From DASTYU01 sp035764655 (GTDB taxonomy: Bacteria > Chloroflexota > Limnocylindria > Limnocylindrales > CSP1-4), in the NCBI GenBank assembly GCA_035764655.1, contig DASTYU010000035.1:1-22874 (forward strand): a stretch of 22,874 nt of DNA. The letters are read 5' to 3'. Numbering within the stretch: the stretch's first letter is position 1; each line of letters begins with the position of its first letter. Shown in pieces: positions 1-6,907 of the stretch. The notes below the pieces were generated by a model that was not told where the DNA came from, did no database searches, and saw only the letters and a list, made by a program, of their open reading frames with translations. A program made the position numbers and the translations under genes.

Positions 1-1116
1 CCGATGTTCCGCAGCGAGGTCGCGCATGGGCCGGCCGGAGCCGCCATATCGCTCGGCGACGATCTCGGCGAGGATCGCGAGCGCGGTCTCGGCCGGGTTT
101 CGCCCTCCGAGATCGAGCCCGATGGGGCCGCGCAGATCCGCCAGCGCATCGTCGGTCACGCCGGCGTCGCGCAGCCGCGCGCGCCGGTCGGCCTGGGTCT
201 TCCGTGAGCCGACCGCGCCCACGTAGCGGCAGTGACGCCGAAGCGATTCGACGATCGCCGGCTCGTCGAACTTGACATCGTGGGTCAGGACGGCGACCGC
301 GTCGTTCTGGCCGAGGCCGATCTCGTCGGCGATCTCGTCCGGCCAGCCGACGACGAGTTGGTCCACGTCCGGGAATCGTTCCTTCGTGGCAAATGACGCC
401 CGCCCGTCGACCACCACCGTTTCGTAGCCGAGCTCGGCCGCGAGGCGGACGAGCGACCGCGCAACCTCGACCGCACCGACGACGACGAGACGGGGCCGGA
501 CCGGGAACGCTTCGACGAAGTAGGAGCGCTCACCGATGTCGAGCGTGCGGGAGGTCCCGCGCCGAAGGGCTTCGAGCGCACCCTCGACGAGCGCGGCGTC
601 CATCTCCGGCCGTCCAATGGTGCCGTCGAGGCGGCCGTCCTCGTGGACGATCAGCTCGGGTTCGGGCGTGGCGCCCTCACCGGGTTCGTGCGCCCCGAAG
701 TCGGCCGGCGGCGAGTCCCCGGGGAGTGGCGTGACGACGGCCGCACCCCGGCCGCCTGCCCCGAGCGAGGCTCGCGCGGCCTCGAGCACCGGCGCCGGGA
801 CCTGCGGCTGGACGAGGACGTCGATCGTGCCGCCGCAGGCGAGACCCACGTCCCACGCCTGCTCGTCGCTGATGCCGTAGCGGATGACCCGTTCGCGACC
901 GGTCGATCGTGCGCGGTCGATCTCCTCGGCCGCGGCCCCCTCGACGCAGCCGCCGCTGACCGACCCGGCAATCCGCCCGTCATCGGCGTAGAGGAGCACG
1001 GCACCCTCCGGCCGCGGTGCCGACCCGAACGTGCGAACGACGACCGCACGACCGATCGCGGGCCGCGAGCCGGGATCGGCCCGCCAGGTGTCGAGGGTTT
1101 CGAGCAGTTCGCGCAT
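1..1116 (-). CDS. XdhC/CoxF-type molybdenum hydroxylase maturation protein (3' end cut by window edge)
   Basis: The reading frame is open from the ATG at 1116 to the window edge (372 codons, no stop), and GGAGG sits about 9 nt before the ATG. The N-terminal half has the XdhC/CoxI signature SGGCVEGA and a second conserved patch, LACGGTIDV. The C-terminal half looks like the Rossmann XdhC_C domain: LVVVGAVEVA followed by a strand ending in VVVDGR, then VGSRKTQADR and GLDLGGRNPAE. Family proteins bind the molybdenum cofactor and help insert or sulfurate it in xanthine- and CO-dehydrogenase-type enzymes. The usual GAGH of the Rossmann motif is GAVE here. The gene lies 37 bp after coxE and is probably in its operon. 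The family is near-complete at this length, so only a short C-terminal tail should be missing. The family call is secure; equivalence to CoxF specifically is inference. Confidence 0.88.
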   Translation of the reverse strand, partial: MRELLETLDTWRADPGSRPAIGRAVVVRTFGSAPRPEGAVLLYADDGRIAGSVSGGCVEGAAAEEIDRARSTGRERVIRYGISDEQAWDVGLACGGTIDVLVQPQVPAPVLEAARASLGAGGRGAAVVTPLPGDSPPADFGAHEPGEGATPEPELIVHEDGRLDGTIGRPEMDAALVEGALEALRRGTSRTLDIGERSYFVEAFPVRPRLVVVGAVEVARSLVRLAAELGYETVVVDGRASFATKERFPDVDQLVVGWPDEIADEIGLGQNDAVAVLTHDVKFDEPAIVESLRRHCRYVGAVGSRKTQADRRARLRDAGVTDDALADLRGPIGLDLGGRNPAETALAILAEIVAERYGGSGRPMRDLAAEHR

Positions 1117-1153
1117 CGGGTCGTCCTCCGGGCTCGGTCGCCATCATCGTGCC

Positions 1154-2542
1154 CTAGTTCGTGAGCGGGCGCGCCGTCCGTGGATCGCGGGCAGGTCCCG
1201 GGAACGCCGCTGGTGGCGTGAGCGCGCTCAAATCGCGCGTGGACGGGACCGCGGCGTGCGCCGCCGCCTCGCTGCCCCGTCGCGTGTCGCCTGCCCGGAC
1301 GCCGGCCAGGATCTCACCGAGGCGCTCGAGGCTGGCGATGGTTCCAGCGGCGAGGAAGTCATCGATGTATGGGAACGCCGCCCGCATCCCACCGGCGAGC
1401 GGCTGGTAGCCGGGCGTGCCGGCGAGCGGGTTGAGCCAGATGAGCCGGTGGCAGTTGCGCCGCAGGCGGGCCGTCTCGGCGGCGACGAGCGCGGGGTCGC
1501 CGCGGTCCCAGCCGTCCGAGATCACGATCGCCACGCCCGAGGTTCGCAGCGTCCGCCGCGCCCAGCGCTGGTTGAACTCGCGGAACGATTCGCCGATCCG
1601 CGTGCCGCCCGCCCAGTCGTTGACCGCGTCGGCGACACGGGCAAGCGCCCGGTCCCGGTCGCGGTCGTGGAGCAGCCGCGTCACGCGGGTCAGGCGCGTT
1701 CCGAACACGAACGCCTCGGTCTTGACCGCGTGCGATGCGGACAGCGCCTGGACGAACCGGAGCAGCAGCCGCGAATGGCGCTCCATCGAGCCCGAGATGT
1801 CGCAAATGACCACCAGTGAGCGTGGCTCGTGGACGGGCCGGCGCCAGACCCAGTTGAGCAGCTGGCCGCCGGTGCCCAGGTTGCGCCGGAACATCGCCCG
1901 CGGCGCAAGGCGGCGGCCGTGCGAATGGAGCTCGTAGCGGCGGGTCCGCCGTTGCTCGAGACGCGGTTCGAGCATGTCGATGAGCCGTTCGGCGTCGCGC
2001 AGCTCGCCCGGCGTCATCCGGTCGAAGTCGCGGTGGCGCAGCACCTCGCCCTGGCTGTAGGCGTCCGGCGAGATGACGACCCCCTCGATCGGAGCGCTAT
2101 CGTCGGGGACGTCCTCGGTTCGGGTGGGGATGGGGATGCCGCCTTCCTCGGCGCTGCCCTGGCGGCTCTCGTCGCCGGGGAGCGGCAGCCCGTCGCCCTC
2201 GCCCTCCTCGTCCGTGCCTTGGTCGGTGGGGAGCGCCGGGGGCTGGAACTCGCCCGCGTGTCGGCGGCGCCGCTGCCGCCACCAGCGGTCGAACACGGCG
2301 TTGTAGACGAGGCGGTCGTCGCGGCGGCGCACGAAGATCGCCTCGCCGGCGGCGCGCACCTGCTCGCGATCCCCCACCTCGACCAGGGTCAGGCTGCGGG
2401 CGTAGTCCACGGCCGCCCCGAGGTCGACGCTCAATCCGGCGGCTCGCAGCGCGCGTCCGAAGCCCACCGCCTCGCCGAGCAGCCGGCGGCCGTCGACGGT
2501 GTCACCCCATGGGGCCCGGGCGATCGCGGGATCCTCCTGCAC
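1154..2542 (-). CDS. coxE: CoxE-like VWA-domain protein
   Basis: 462 aa. The GTG at 2542 is chosen because GAGGAGAGG lies just upstream and the previous gene ends only 20 bp away; the frame stays open further upstream, but that part is antisense to nothing and overlaps coxD. The C-terminal half is a von Willebrand A domain with a complete metal-ion site: DISGSM at 248-253, Thr314 in GGTRIG and Asp343 in SDGWDRG. Between about residues 100 and 165 is an acidic, Pro/Glu-rich linker. CoxE partners a MoxR-type ATPase (CoxD); in Oligotropha the pair is linked to building the Cu-S-Mo centre of CO dehydrogenase. The neighbours coxD (20 bp upstream) and XdhC (downstream) support that role. The last ~45 residues are Pro/Arg-rich and of unknown role. 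Confidence 0.9.
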   Translation of the reverse strand: MQEDPAIARAPWGDTVDGRRLLGEAVGFGRALRAAGLSVDLGAAVDYARSLTLVEVGDREQVRAAGEAIFVRRRDDRLVYNAVFDRWWRQRRRRHAGEFQPPALPTDQGTDEEGEGDGLPLPGDESRQGSAEEGGIPIPTRTEDVPDDSAPIEGVVISPDAYSQGEVLRHRDFDRMTPGELRDAERLIDMLEPRLEQRRTRRYELHSHGRRLAPRAMFRRNLGTGGQLLNWVWRRPVHEPRSLVVICDISGSMERHSRLLLRFVQALSASHAVKTEAFVFGTRLTRVTRLLHDRDRDRALARVADAVNDWAGGTRIGESFREFNQRWARRTLRTSGVAIVISDGWDRGDPALVAAETARLRRNCHRLIWLNPLAGTPGYQPLAGGMRAAFPYIDDFLAAGTIASLERLGEILAGVRAGDTRRGSEAAAHAAVPSTRDLSALTPPAAFPGPARDPRTARPLTN

Positions 2543-2562
2543 GGCGCCTCTCCTCGCCTGCT

Positions 2563-3492
2563 TCAGCCTCGCGCGGCCGCCTCGGCGAGGTACTGCCGGG
2601 CGACGTCGCCGCGGACCTGGCGGATGTCCTCCTCGTACTTGAGGACGACGCCGAGCGTCTCGTCGACGAGGTCCGGCGCGAGCTCGCGAGCGCCGAGGCT
2701 CAACAGCGCCGCCGCCCAGTCGAGCGTCTCGGCGATACCGGGCACCTTGGTGAGATCGGCCTCGCGCAGCCGGTGGACGAAGGCGACGACCTCGCGGGCC
2801 AGGCGCTCGGGGGCGGCCGGCACGCGGGCCAGCACGATCTCGAACTCTTTCTGGGCGCTCGGGAAGTCGATCCAGTGGTACAGGCAGCGGCGCTTGAGGG
2901 CGTCGTGCACCTCGCGTGTGCGGTTCGAGGTGAGGATCACGCGCGGCGGCCGGACCGCGGTGATGGTGCCGATCTCCGGAACCGTGACCTGGAAGTCGGA
3001 CAGGATTTCGAGCAGGTAAGCCTCGAACTCCTCGTCGGCGCGGTCGATCTCGTCGATGAGCAGGACCGGGGCGACGCCGTCGGTCGCTTCGAGGGCCTGC
3101 AGGAGCGGGCGGCGGATCAGGAAATCGGGGCCGAAGATGTCGTGCGCACTGGCGTGCTCCGCCTCGCCGCGCGCCTCGAGCAGCCGGATCTCGAGCATCT
3201 GGCGCGGGTAGTTCCACTCGTAGACCGCGGTGTTGACGTCGAGCCCTTCGTAGCACTGGAGGCGGATCAGGCGAGCGCCCAGGGACGCCGCCAGGACCTT
3301 GGCGAGCTCCGTTTTGCCGACACCGGCTTCGCCTTCGAGGAGGAGGGGCCGTCCCAGTTCGAGGGCAAGGAAGACGGCCGTCGCCAGGGAGCGGTCGGTG
3401 ATGTAGTTGCGACCGCGGAAGTCGTCCTGGATGGCCTCGATCGACTGGGTCCCGGCGGGCCGGCTCGCGCGATCGGTCTGGACGTCACTCAC
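2563..3492 (-). CDS. coxD: MoxR-family AAA+ ATPase, CoxD-like
   Basis: 309 aa, the usual size for CoxD. Walker A is GEAGVGKT at 54-61, Walker B VLLIDEID at 143-150, sensor 1 LTSNR with Asn190, and the probable arginine finger lies in LKRRCLYHW around 201. MoxR ATPases act as metal-centre chaperones with a VWA partner; here that partner is the next gene, coxE. For CO dehydrogenase, CoxD is known to be needed to sulfurate and load the active site. The start is GTG with no Shine-Dalgarno sequence. TAGCAT ends 6 nt before it, so the transcript may be leaderless and this gene may head its own transcript, separated by 220 bp from the MFS gene upstream. Two diverged copies of the palindrome described elsewhere lie in that gap. 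Confidence 0.92.
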   Translation of the reverse strand: MSDVQTDRASRPAGTQSIEAIQDDFRGRNYITDRSLATAVFLALELGRPLLLEGEAGVGKTELAKVLAASLGARLIRLQCYEGLDVNTAVYEWNYPRQMLEIRLLEARGEAEHASAHDIFGPDFLIRRPLLQALEATDGVAPVLLIDEIDRADEEFEAYLLEILSDFQVTVPEIGTITAVRPPRVILTSNRTREVHDALKRRCLYHWIDFPSAQKEFEIVLARVPAAPERLAREVVAFVHRLREADLTKVPGIAETLDWAAALLSLGARELAPDLVDETLGVVLKYEEDIRQVRGDVARQYLAEAAARG

Positions 3493-3498
3493 GCGCGG

Positions 3499-3504
3499 AT
3501 GCTA
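3499..3504 (-). promoter_or_regulatory. Candidate -10 box of coxD, leaderless
   Basis: TAGCAT on the minus strand ends 6 nt before the coxD GTG, where no ribosome site exists. No convincing -35 box is seen 17 bp further up. Confidence 0.4.
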
Positions 3505-3578
3505 CACGGCCCGGGACGCGGTGGCCGATGGGTCGCGGCGGGTCGGGTGCGCGGCCAGCTGCCTGGCCGTCTCACCAC

Positions 3579-3596
3579 TGACTCAGATTCGACACA
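3579..3596. promoter_or_regulatory. Diverged palindrome TGACTC-N6-GACACA
   Basis: Same layout as the palindromes around the XRE-nuclease gene, with one change in each arm relative to TGAGTC-N6-GACTCA. It lies 87 bp upstream of the coxD start. Confidence 0.4.
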
Positions 3597-3620
3597 GCCA
3601 CGCTCGGCTCGTACCCGATT

Positions 3621-3637
3621 TCGACAGGATCTGTCGA
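3621..3637. repeat. Inverted repeat TCGACAG-GAT-CTGTCGA
   Basis: Perfect 7-bp arms around a 3-base centre, between the two diverged palindromes. A further TCGACA lies at 3589-3594. It could be an operator; there is no T-run to make it a terminator. Confidence 0.5.
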
Positions 3638-3672
3638 TTTCGCGAGGCAGCCCTGCACGGCTATCGGCCGAG

Positions 3673-3690
3673 TGAGTCTGCGGTGACACA
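3673..3690. promoter_or_regulatory. Diverged palindrome TGAGTC-N6-GACACA
   Basis: One mismatch from TGAGTC-N6-GACTCA. It shares the GACACAG half with the copy at 3579-3596. It sits 23 bp after the MFS stop. Confidence 0.45.
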
Positions 3691-3712
3691 GGATGGTCGC
3701 TCAGGGGTGGTG

Positions 3713-4969
3713 TCACTCGGCCGGTTCGGGCAAGGCGCGCTGGCGAATGATCGGCGACCCGATGAGCCAGAGCACTCCGAGCAGGGGTGCGACCGTCACG
3801 ATGACCAGCGTCTCCTGGACGCCGATTGCCGTCCCGAGGATGCCGCCAAGGAACGCGCCGATGGGCCGGATCCCGTAGTTCAACGTCCGGAACGCGCCGG
3901 TCGCGCGGGCACGGATGCGGTCGGGCGTTCGGGCCAGGATGATCGAGCCCGCGTTGACGTCGAGGATCATCACGCCGAGCCCGGCACCGAATTCGGAGAG
4001 CAGCAAGGCCCCGAAGATCACCTCCGGCGGACCGGACACCAGCGGGATCAGGATCAGGGGCGCCGGGAACAGGACGCACCCCAGCGCGTATGCCGGCCCG
4101 ACGCCGATCCTCCGACCGATCGGACCCGCGACGACCGCCCCGATCAGCCCGCCGATCGCCCCGACGCCGAGCGCCAGGCCGAGCGTGCCGGGCGACACCC
4201 CGAGATAGCGCGTCGCATACAGCACGAACAGGGCTGCGAACGCGAAGTTGAAGAAGTTGATCGTCGCCGCGGCGAGGAGCGTCGGCCGGATGATCGGGTC
4301 GAACGCCGCGAACCGCAGACCTGCCGCGAATCGTGCGCGAATGCTGGTCGGATCGGGCTCCAGTGGCGCCTCGTTGGCCTTGACCCGCGTCAGGAACAAC
4401 GCCGACACGATGAACGAGACCGCGTCGGCGGCGAGCGCGATCGGCGCCGTCAGCAGCTGCACGAGCCCGCCACCGAGCGGCGGTCCGATCACGTAGGCGA
4501 GCGACCGGCTGCCGTTCAGCAGTGAGCTGCCCTGGACGTACAGCTCGCGCGGGGCGATCGCGACGAACACAGTCGACCACGACAGGTCGAACAGGACGCT
4601 GAGTGACCCCGTGAGGAACCCGACCACATAGAGCTGCGGCATCGACAGCACGCCCGCGACGTAGGCGGCCGGCACGCTCGCGAGGAGCGCCGCCCGGAGG
4701 AGGTCGACCGCGATCATCACCCGCTTGCGGACCTGGACCCGCTCCAGCCAGACGCCCGCGGGTAGCGAGAACAGCAGGTGCGGCAGCAGCGAGACCGCCG
4801 TCAGGGTGCCCATGTCGCGGGCGTCCGCGTCGAGCACGAGGATCGCGACGAGCGGCATCGCGAGAAGGGTGAGCTGGTCGCCGACGACCGAGATCGTCTC
4901 GCCGATCCAGAACGACCGGAAATTGGGCGTCAGCAGCAGGGACGGCACGAACCGCCGTCGCCCGACCAA
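3713..4969 (-). CDS. Major facilitator superfamily transporter, MFS_3/EntS-like
   Basis: 418 aa with about 12 hydrophobic segments. The N-terminus NFRSFWIGETISVVGDQLT and the loop between helices 2 and 3 (LERVQVRKRVMI) fit the MFS_3 branch of drug and siderophore exporters. The long central loop is around residues 195-215. The TTG at 4969 is the only start codon between the preceding gene's stop (4997-4999) and conserved sequence, other than a GTG seven codons in; neither has a good ribosome site. The gene follows the MoeA-like gene by 27 bp and is probably co-transcribed with coxSLM. A transporter of this branch is not a standard cox gene. Its substrate is unknown; export of a toxic product, or no functional link at all, are both possible. 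Confidence 0.85.
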   Translation of the reverse strand: MVGRRRFVPSLLLTPNFRSFWIGETISVVGDQLTLLAMPLVAILVLDADARDMGTLTAVSLLPHLLFSLPAGVWLERVQVRKRVMIAVDLLRAALLASVPAAYVAGVLSMPQLYVVGFLTGSLSVLFDLSWSTVFVAIAPRELYVQGSSLLNGSRSLAYVIGPPLGGGLVQLLTAPIALAADAVSFIVSALFLTRVKANEAPLEPDPTSIRARFAAGLRFAAFDPIIRPTLLAAATINFFNFAFAALFVLYATRYLGVSPGTLGLALGVGAIGGLIGAVVAGPIGRRIGVGPAYALGCVLFPAPLILIPLVSGPPEVIFGALLLSEFGAGLGVMILDVNAGSIILARTPDRIRARATGAFRTLNYGIRPIGAFLGGILGTAIGVQETLVIVTVAPLLGVLWLIGSPIIRQRALPEPAE

Positions 4970-4996
4970 GCGGAGGATGGTCTGTCCCCGGTTCCG

Positions 4997-6040
4997 CTAG
5001 CCGTCCGGCGCGTCGAGCTCCCGCGCGTAGGGCGGGAACCGGAAACGCTGGTCACGCGTGAGCAACCCGCCGTGGCCCAGCCGCGCCACCGTCTTCTCCG
5101 ATGGCGGCTCGCCGCTCAGCAGCCTGGGCAGCAGCAGGTCGGCGGCCGTCGCCTTCGAATAGGCGCCGCAGGTCGGCAGGCCGAGGATCGGCACCGTGCC
5201 GACGCGTGCCAGCCAGAGCATCGAACCCGGATGTGCCGGCACGCCGCGCCGGACGAGCCGCCCGCCGAGTCGCTCGATGGCGATGAAGAACGCGTCCGCC
5301 GGATCCGTGCTGGCCGCGCCGGCGGTCAGGACGAGGTCCACGAGCTCGCGTCCGGCGACGTACGGGTGGAGGGCGCGTTCGACGAGGTCGGGATCGTCCT
5401 CGACGTAGCGGATCGACGCGACCTGCGATCCCAGGCCCTCGACCTTCGCCGTGACGCTCGCCTCGAAGCGCTCCTTCGCCACGCCGTGGACGGACTGCTT
5501 GACGACGACCCCGACCGTGGACCGGACGAAGGGCGCCACCCACACGATCGGCGTGCTGCCGAAGCCGGCGATCCGGGCGCCCTGCTCCACGGTGACGCCG
5601 GGAACCACGTGCGGCGCCACCTTGACGCTCGCCACGAGGTCGCCCGTCTCGACGATCTGGCCGTCGAAACCGGTGAACACCTCGAGCGGGTCGATCCGGT
5701 TGATCCGTTCGAGGTTCGCCACGTCGACGTTGAGCACGCCCGGGTGCGCGGCGAGCAGGTCGATCCGGCTCTGCGAGGGACCTCGCCGCGTGAGGCCCCG
5801 TCCGGCGACAGCATCCGCGAGGCGCGCCGCGGCGTCGTCCTCGTGCAGCTCACCCGCCTCCAGGACGAGCACGCTGATCGGATCGCCGAACTCGGCGTCG
5901 GCAAGTTGCACGAGATCGTCTTCGGAGAGGCGCCGGCCCTTCGTCCAGCGTCCGTCGGCGACCTTCAGGTCACGGGCAAGGACCGCGCCGACCAGGCGCG
6001 CGGGCGCGCGACGACCCGGGGTGACCCGTTCGACGCGCAC
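4997..6040 (-). CDS. MoeA-like molybdopterin-binding protein
   Basis: 347 aa from a GTG at 6040, 18 bp after the coxM stop and in the same frame. The N-terminal part resembles the MoeA core (RLVGAVLARDLKV then KGRRLSEDDLVQLA, residues 16-47). The C-terminal part resembles the MoCF domain: TAGAASTDPADAF at 239-251, a PG turn at 271-272 and GLPTCG at 287-292, in place of MoeA's TGGVSxGxxD, PGKP and GLPGNP. MoeA inserts molybdate into molybdopterin. This paralogue is shorter than MoeA (about 400 aa) and has altered signature residues, so it may bind or hand over the finished cofactor to the Cox enzyme and not catalyse the MoeA reaction. The position directly behind coxM supports a dedicated role. 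Confidence 0.8.
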   Translation of the reverse strand: MRVERVTPGRRAPARLVGAVLARDLKVADGRWTKGRRLSEDDLVQLADAEFGDPISVLVLEAGELHEDDAAARLADAVAGRGLTRRGPSQSRIDLLAAHPGVLNVDVANLERINRIDPLEVFTGFDGQIVETGDLVASVKVAPHVVPGVTVEQGARIAGFGSTPIVWVAPFVRSTVGVVVKQSVHGVAKERFEASVTAKVEGLGSQVASIRYVEDDPDLVERALHPYVAGRELVDLVLTAGAASTDPADAFFIAIERLGGRLVRRGVPAHPGSMLWLARVGTVPILGLPTCGAYSKATAADLLLPRLLSGEPPSEKTVARLGHGGLLTRDQRFRFPPYARELDAPDG

Positions 6041-6058
6041 CCGTTCCCGTTCGTTCGA

Positions 6059-6907
6059 TCAGGCGCTGCGGCCGAGTGCGGTCTCGATCGCGCGACGGGT
6101 GTGGACGACGGCCATGGCCGAACGATACGCGGCATTCGCGTGGATGTCCGAATTGACGGTCACGCCGTCGGTGGCGTGCGCCGCCGCCGCCACGATCGCC
6201 CCGGCAGAGCCGTCCGAGCCGACCAGGGCATCCTCCACGGCCTTCGCCCGATACGGATGTTCGCCGACGCCGGTCAACGCGACGCGTGCATGGCTGATGG
6301 TCGCGCCGCTGCGGCCGAGGACCACGGCAACGCCGACCATCGCATAGCCGGACGCCGGTTGGGCCAGCTTCTCGTAGGCGCCGCCCACTCCGTCCGGCAA
6401 CGGCGGACGCCGCAGGGCGACGAGGATCTCGTCGTCGGCTGCAGTCGTCGTGAACGGCCCGGTGAAGAAGCCGTCGAGCGGCACCACCCGTTCGCCTCGC
6501 GGCGAGCGGAGCACGGCCGAGTAGTCGAGCGCGAGCGCGATCGCCGGCGCATCGGACGCCGGATCGGCGTGGGCAATCGATCCCCCGAGGGTGCCCCGGT
6601 TGCGCACCTGCACGTCGCCGACGTTGGACAGCGCCTCGCGGGTCCACTCGAGCTGCGTCTCGGCGATGACCTGGGCGTACGTCGTGAGCGCGCCCATCTC
6701 GACGCCACCGTCGGGCAGGTAGCGCGTGCCGCTGAGGCCCGGAATGCGGCCGATGTCGACGATGGTCGACGGCCGGGCCAGGCGCAGCTTCATGAGCGGC
6801 AGCAGGCTCTGGCCGCCGGCGATCACCTTGGCGCCGGGCTGGCCGGCGGCCTGTGCCGCCTCCTCGACCGAGGTCGGCCGGACGTAGCTGAATTCGGCCG
6901 GGATCAT
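6059..6907 (-). CDS. coxM: FAD-binding medium subunit of form II CO dehydrogenase-type enzyme
   Basis: 282 aa. The ATG at 6907 overlaps the coxL stop as ATGA, so translation is probably coupled. The start FSYVRPTSVEEAAQ is typical of the family. The two FAD-binding stretches are AGGQSLLP near residue 30 and the run from NVGDVQVRNRG to TLGGSIAHADP near 105-125. The second half is the CO_deh_flav_C domain. This subunit takes electrons from the CoxS iron-sulfur clusters through FAD to the respiratory chain. Length and motifs are normal for the family and nothing looks broken. Confidence 0.95.
   Translation of the reverse strand: MIPAEFSYVRPTSVEEAAQAAGQPGAKVIAGGQSLLPLMKLRLARPSTIVDIGRIPGLSGTRYLPDGGVEMGALTTYAQVIAETQLEWTREALSNVGDVQVRNRGTLGGSIAHADPASDAPAIALALDYSAVLRSPRGERVVPLDGFFTGPFTTTAADDEILVALRRPPLPDGVGGAYEKLAQPASGYAMVGVAVVLGRSGATISHARVALTGVGEHPYRAKAVEDALVGSDGSAGAIVAAAAHATDGVTVNSDIHANAAYRSAMAVVHTRRAIETALGRSA

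Larger units (their letters stand above)
3493..3712. promoter_or_regulatory. Gap between MFS gene and coxD: likely promoter region of the coxDE-xdhC unit
   Basis: 220 bp with lower GC than the flanking genes. It holds two diverged palindromes (3579-3596, 3673-3690), an inverted repeat (3621-3637) and a -10-like TAGCAT next to the coxD start. No coding sequence or clear terminator was seen. Confidence 0.6.

Noticed and set aside
2543..3256. Upstream extension of the coxE frame over coxD
   Set aside because: It is open but overlaps the well-supported coxD gene on the same strand and reads as Arg/Pro-rich noise. A strong ribosome site places the real start at 2542.
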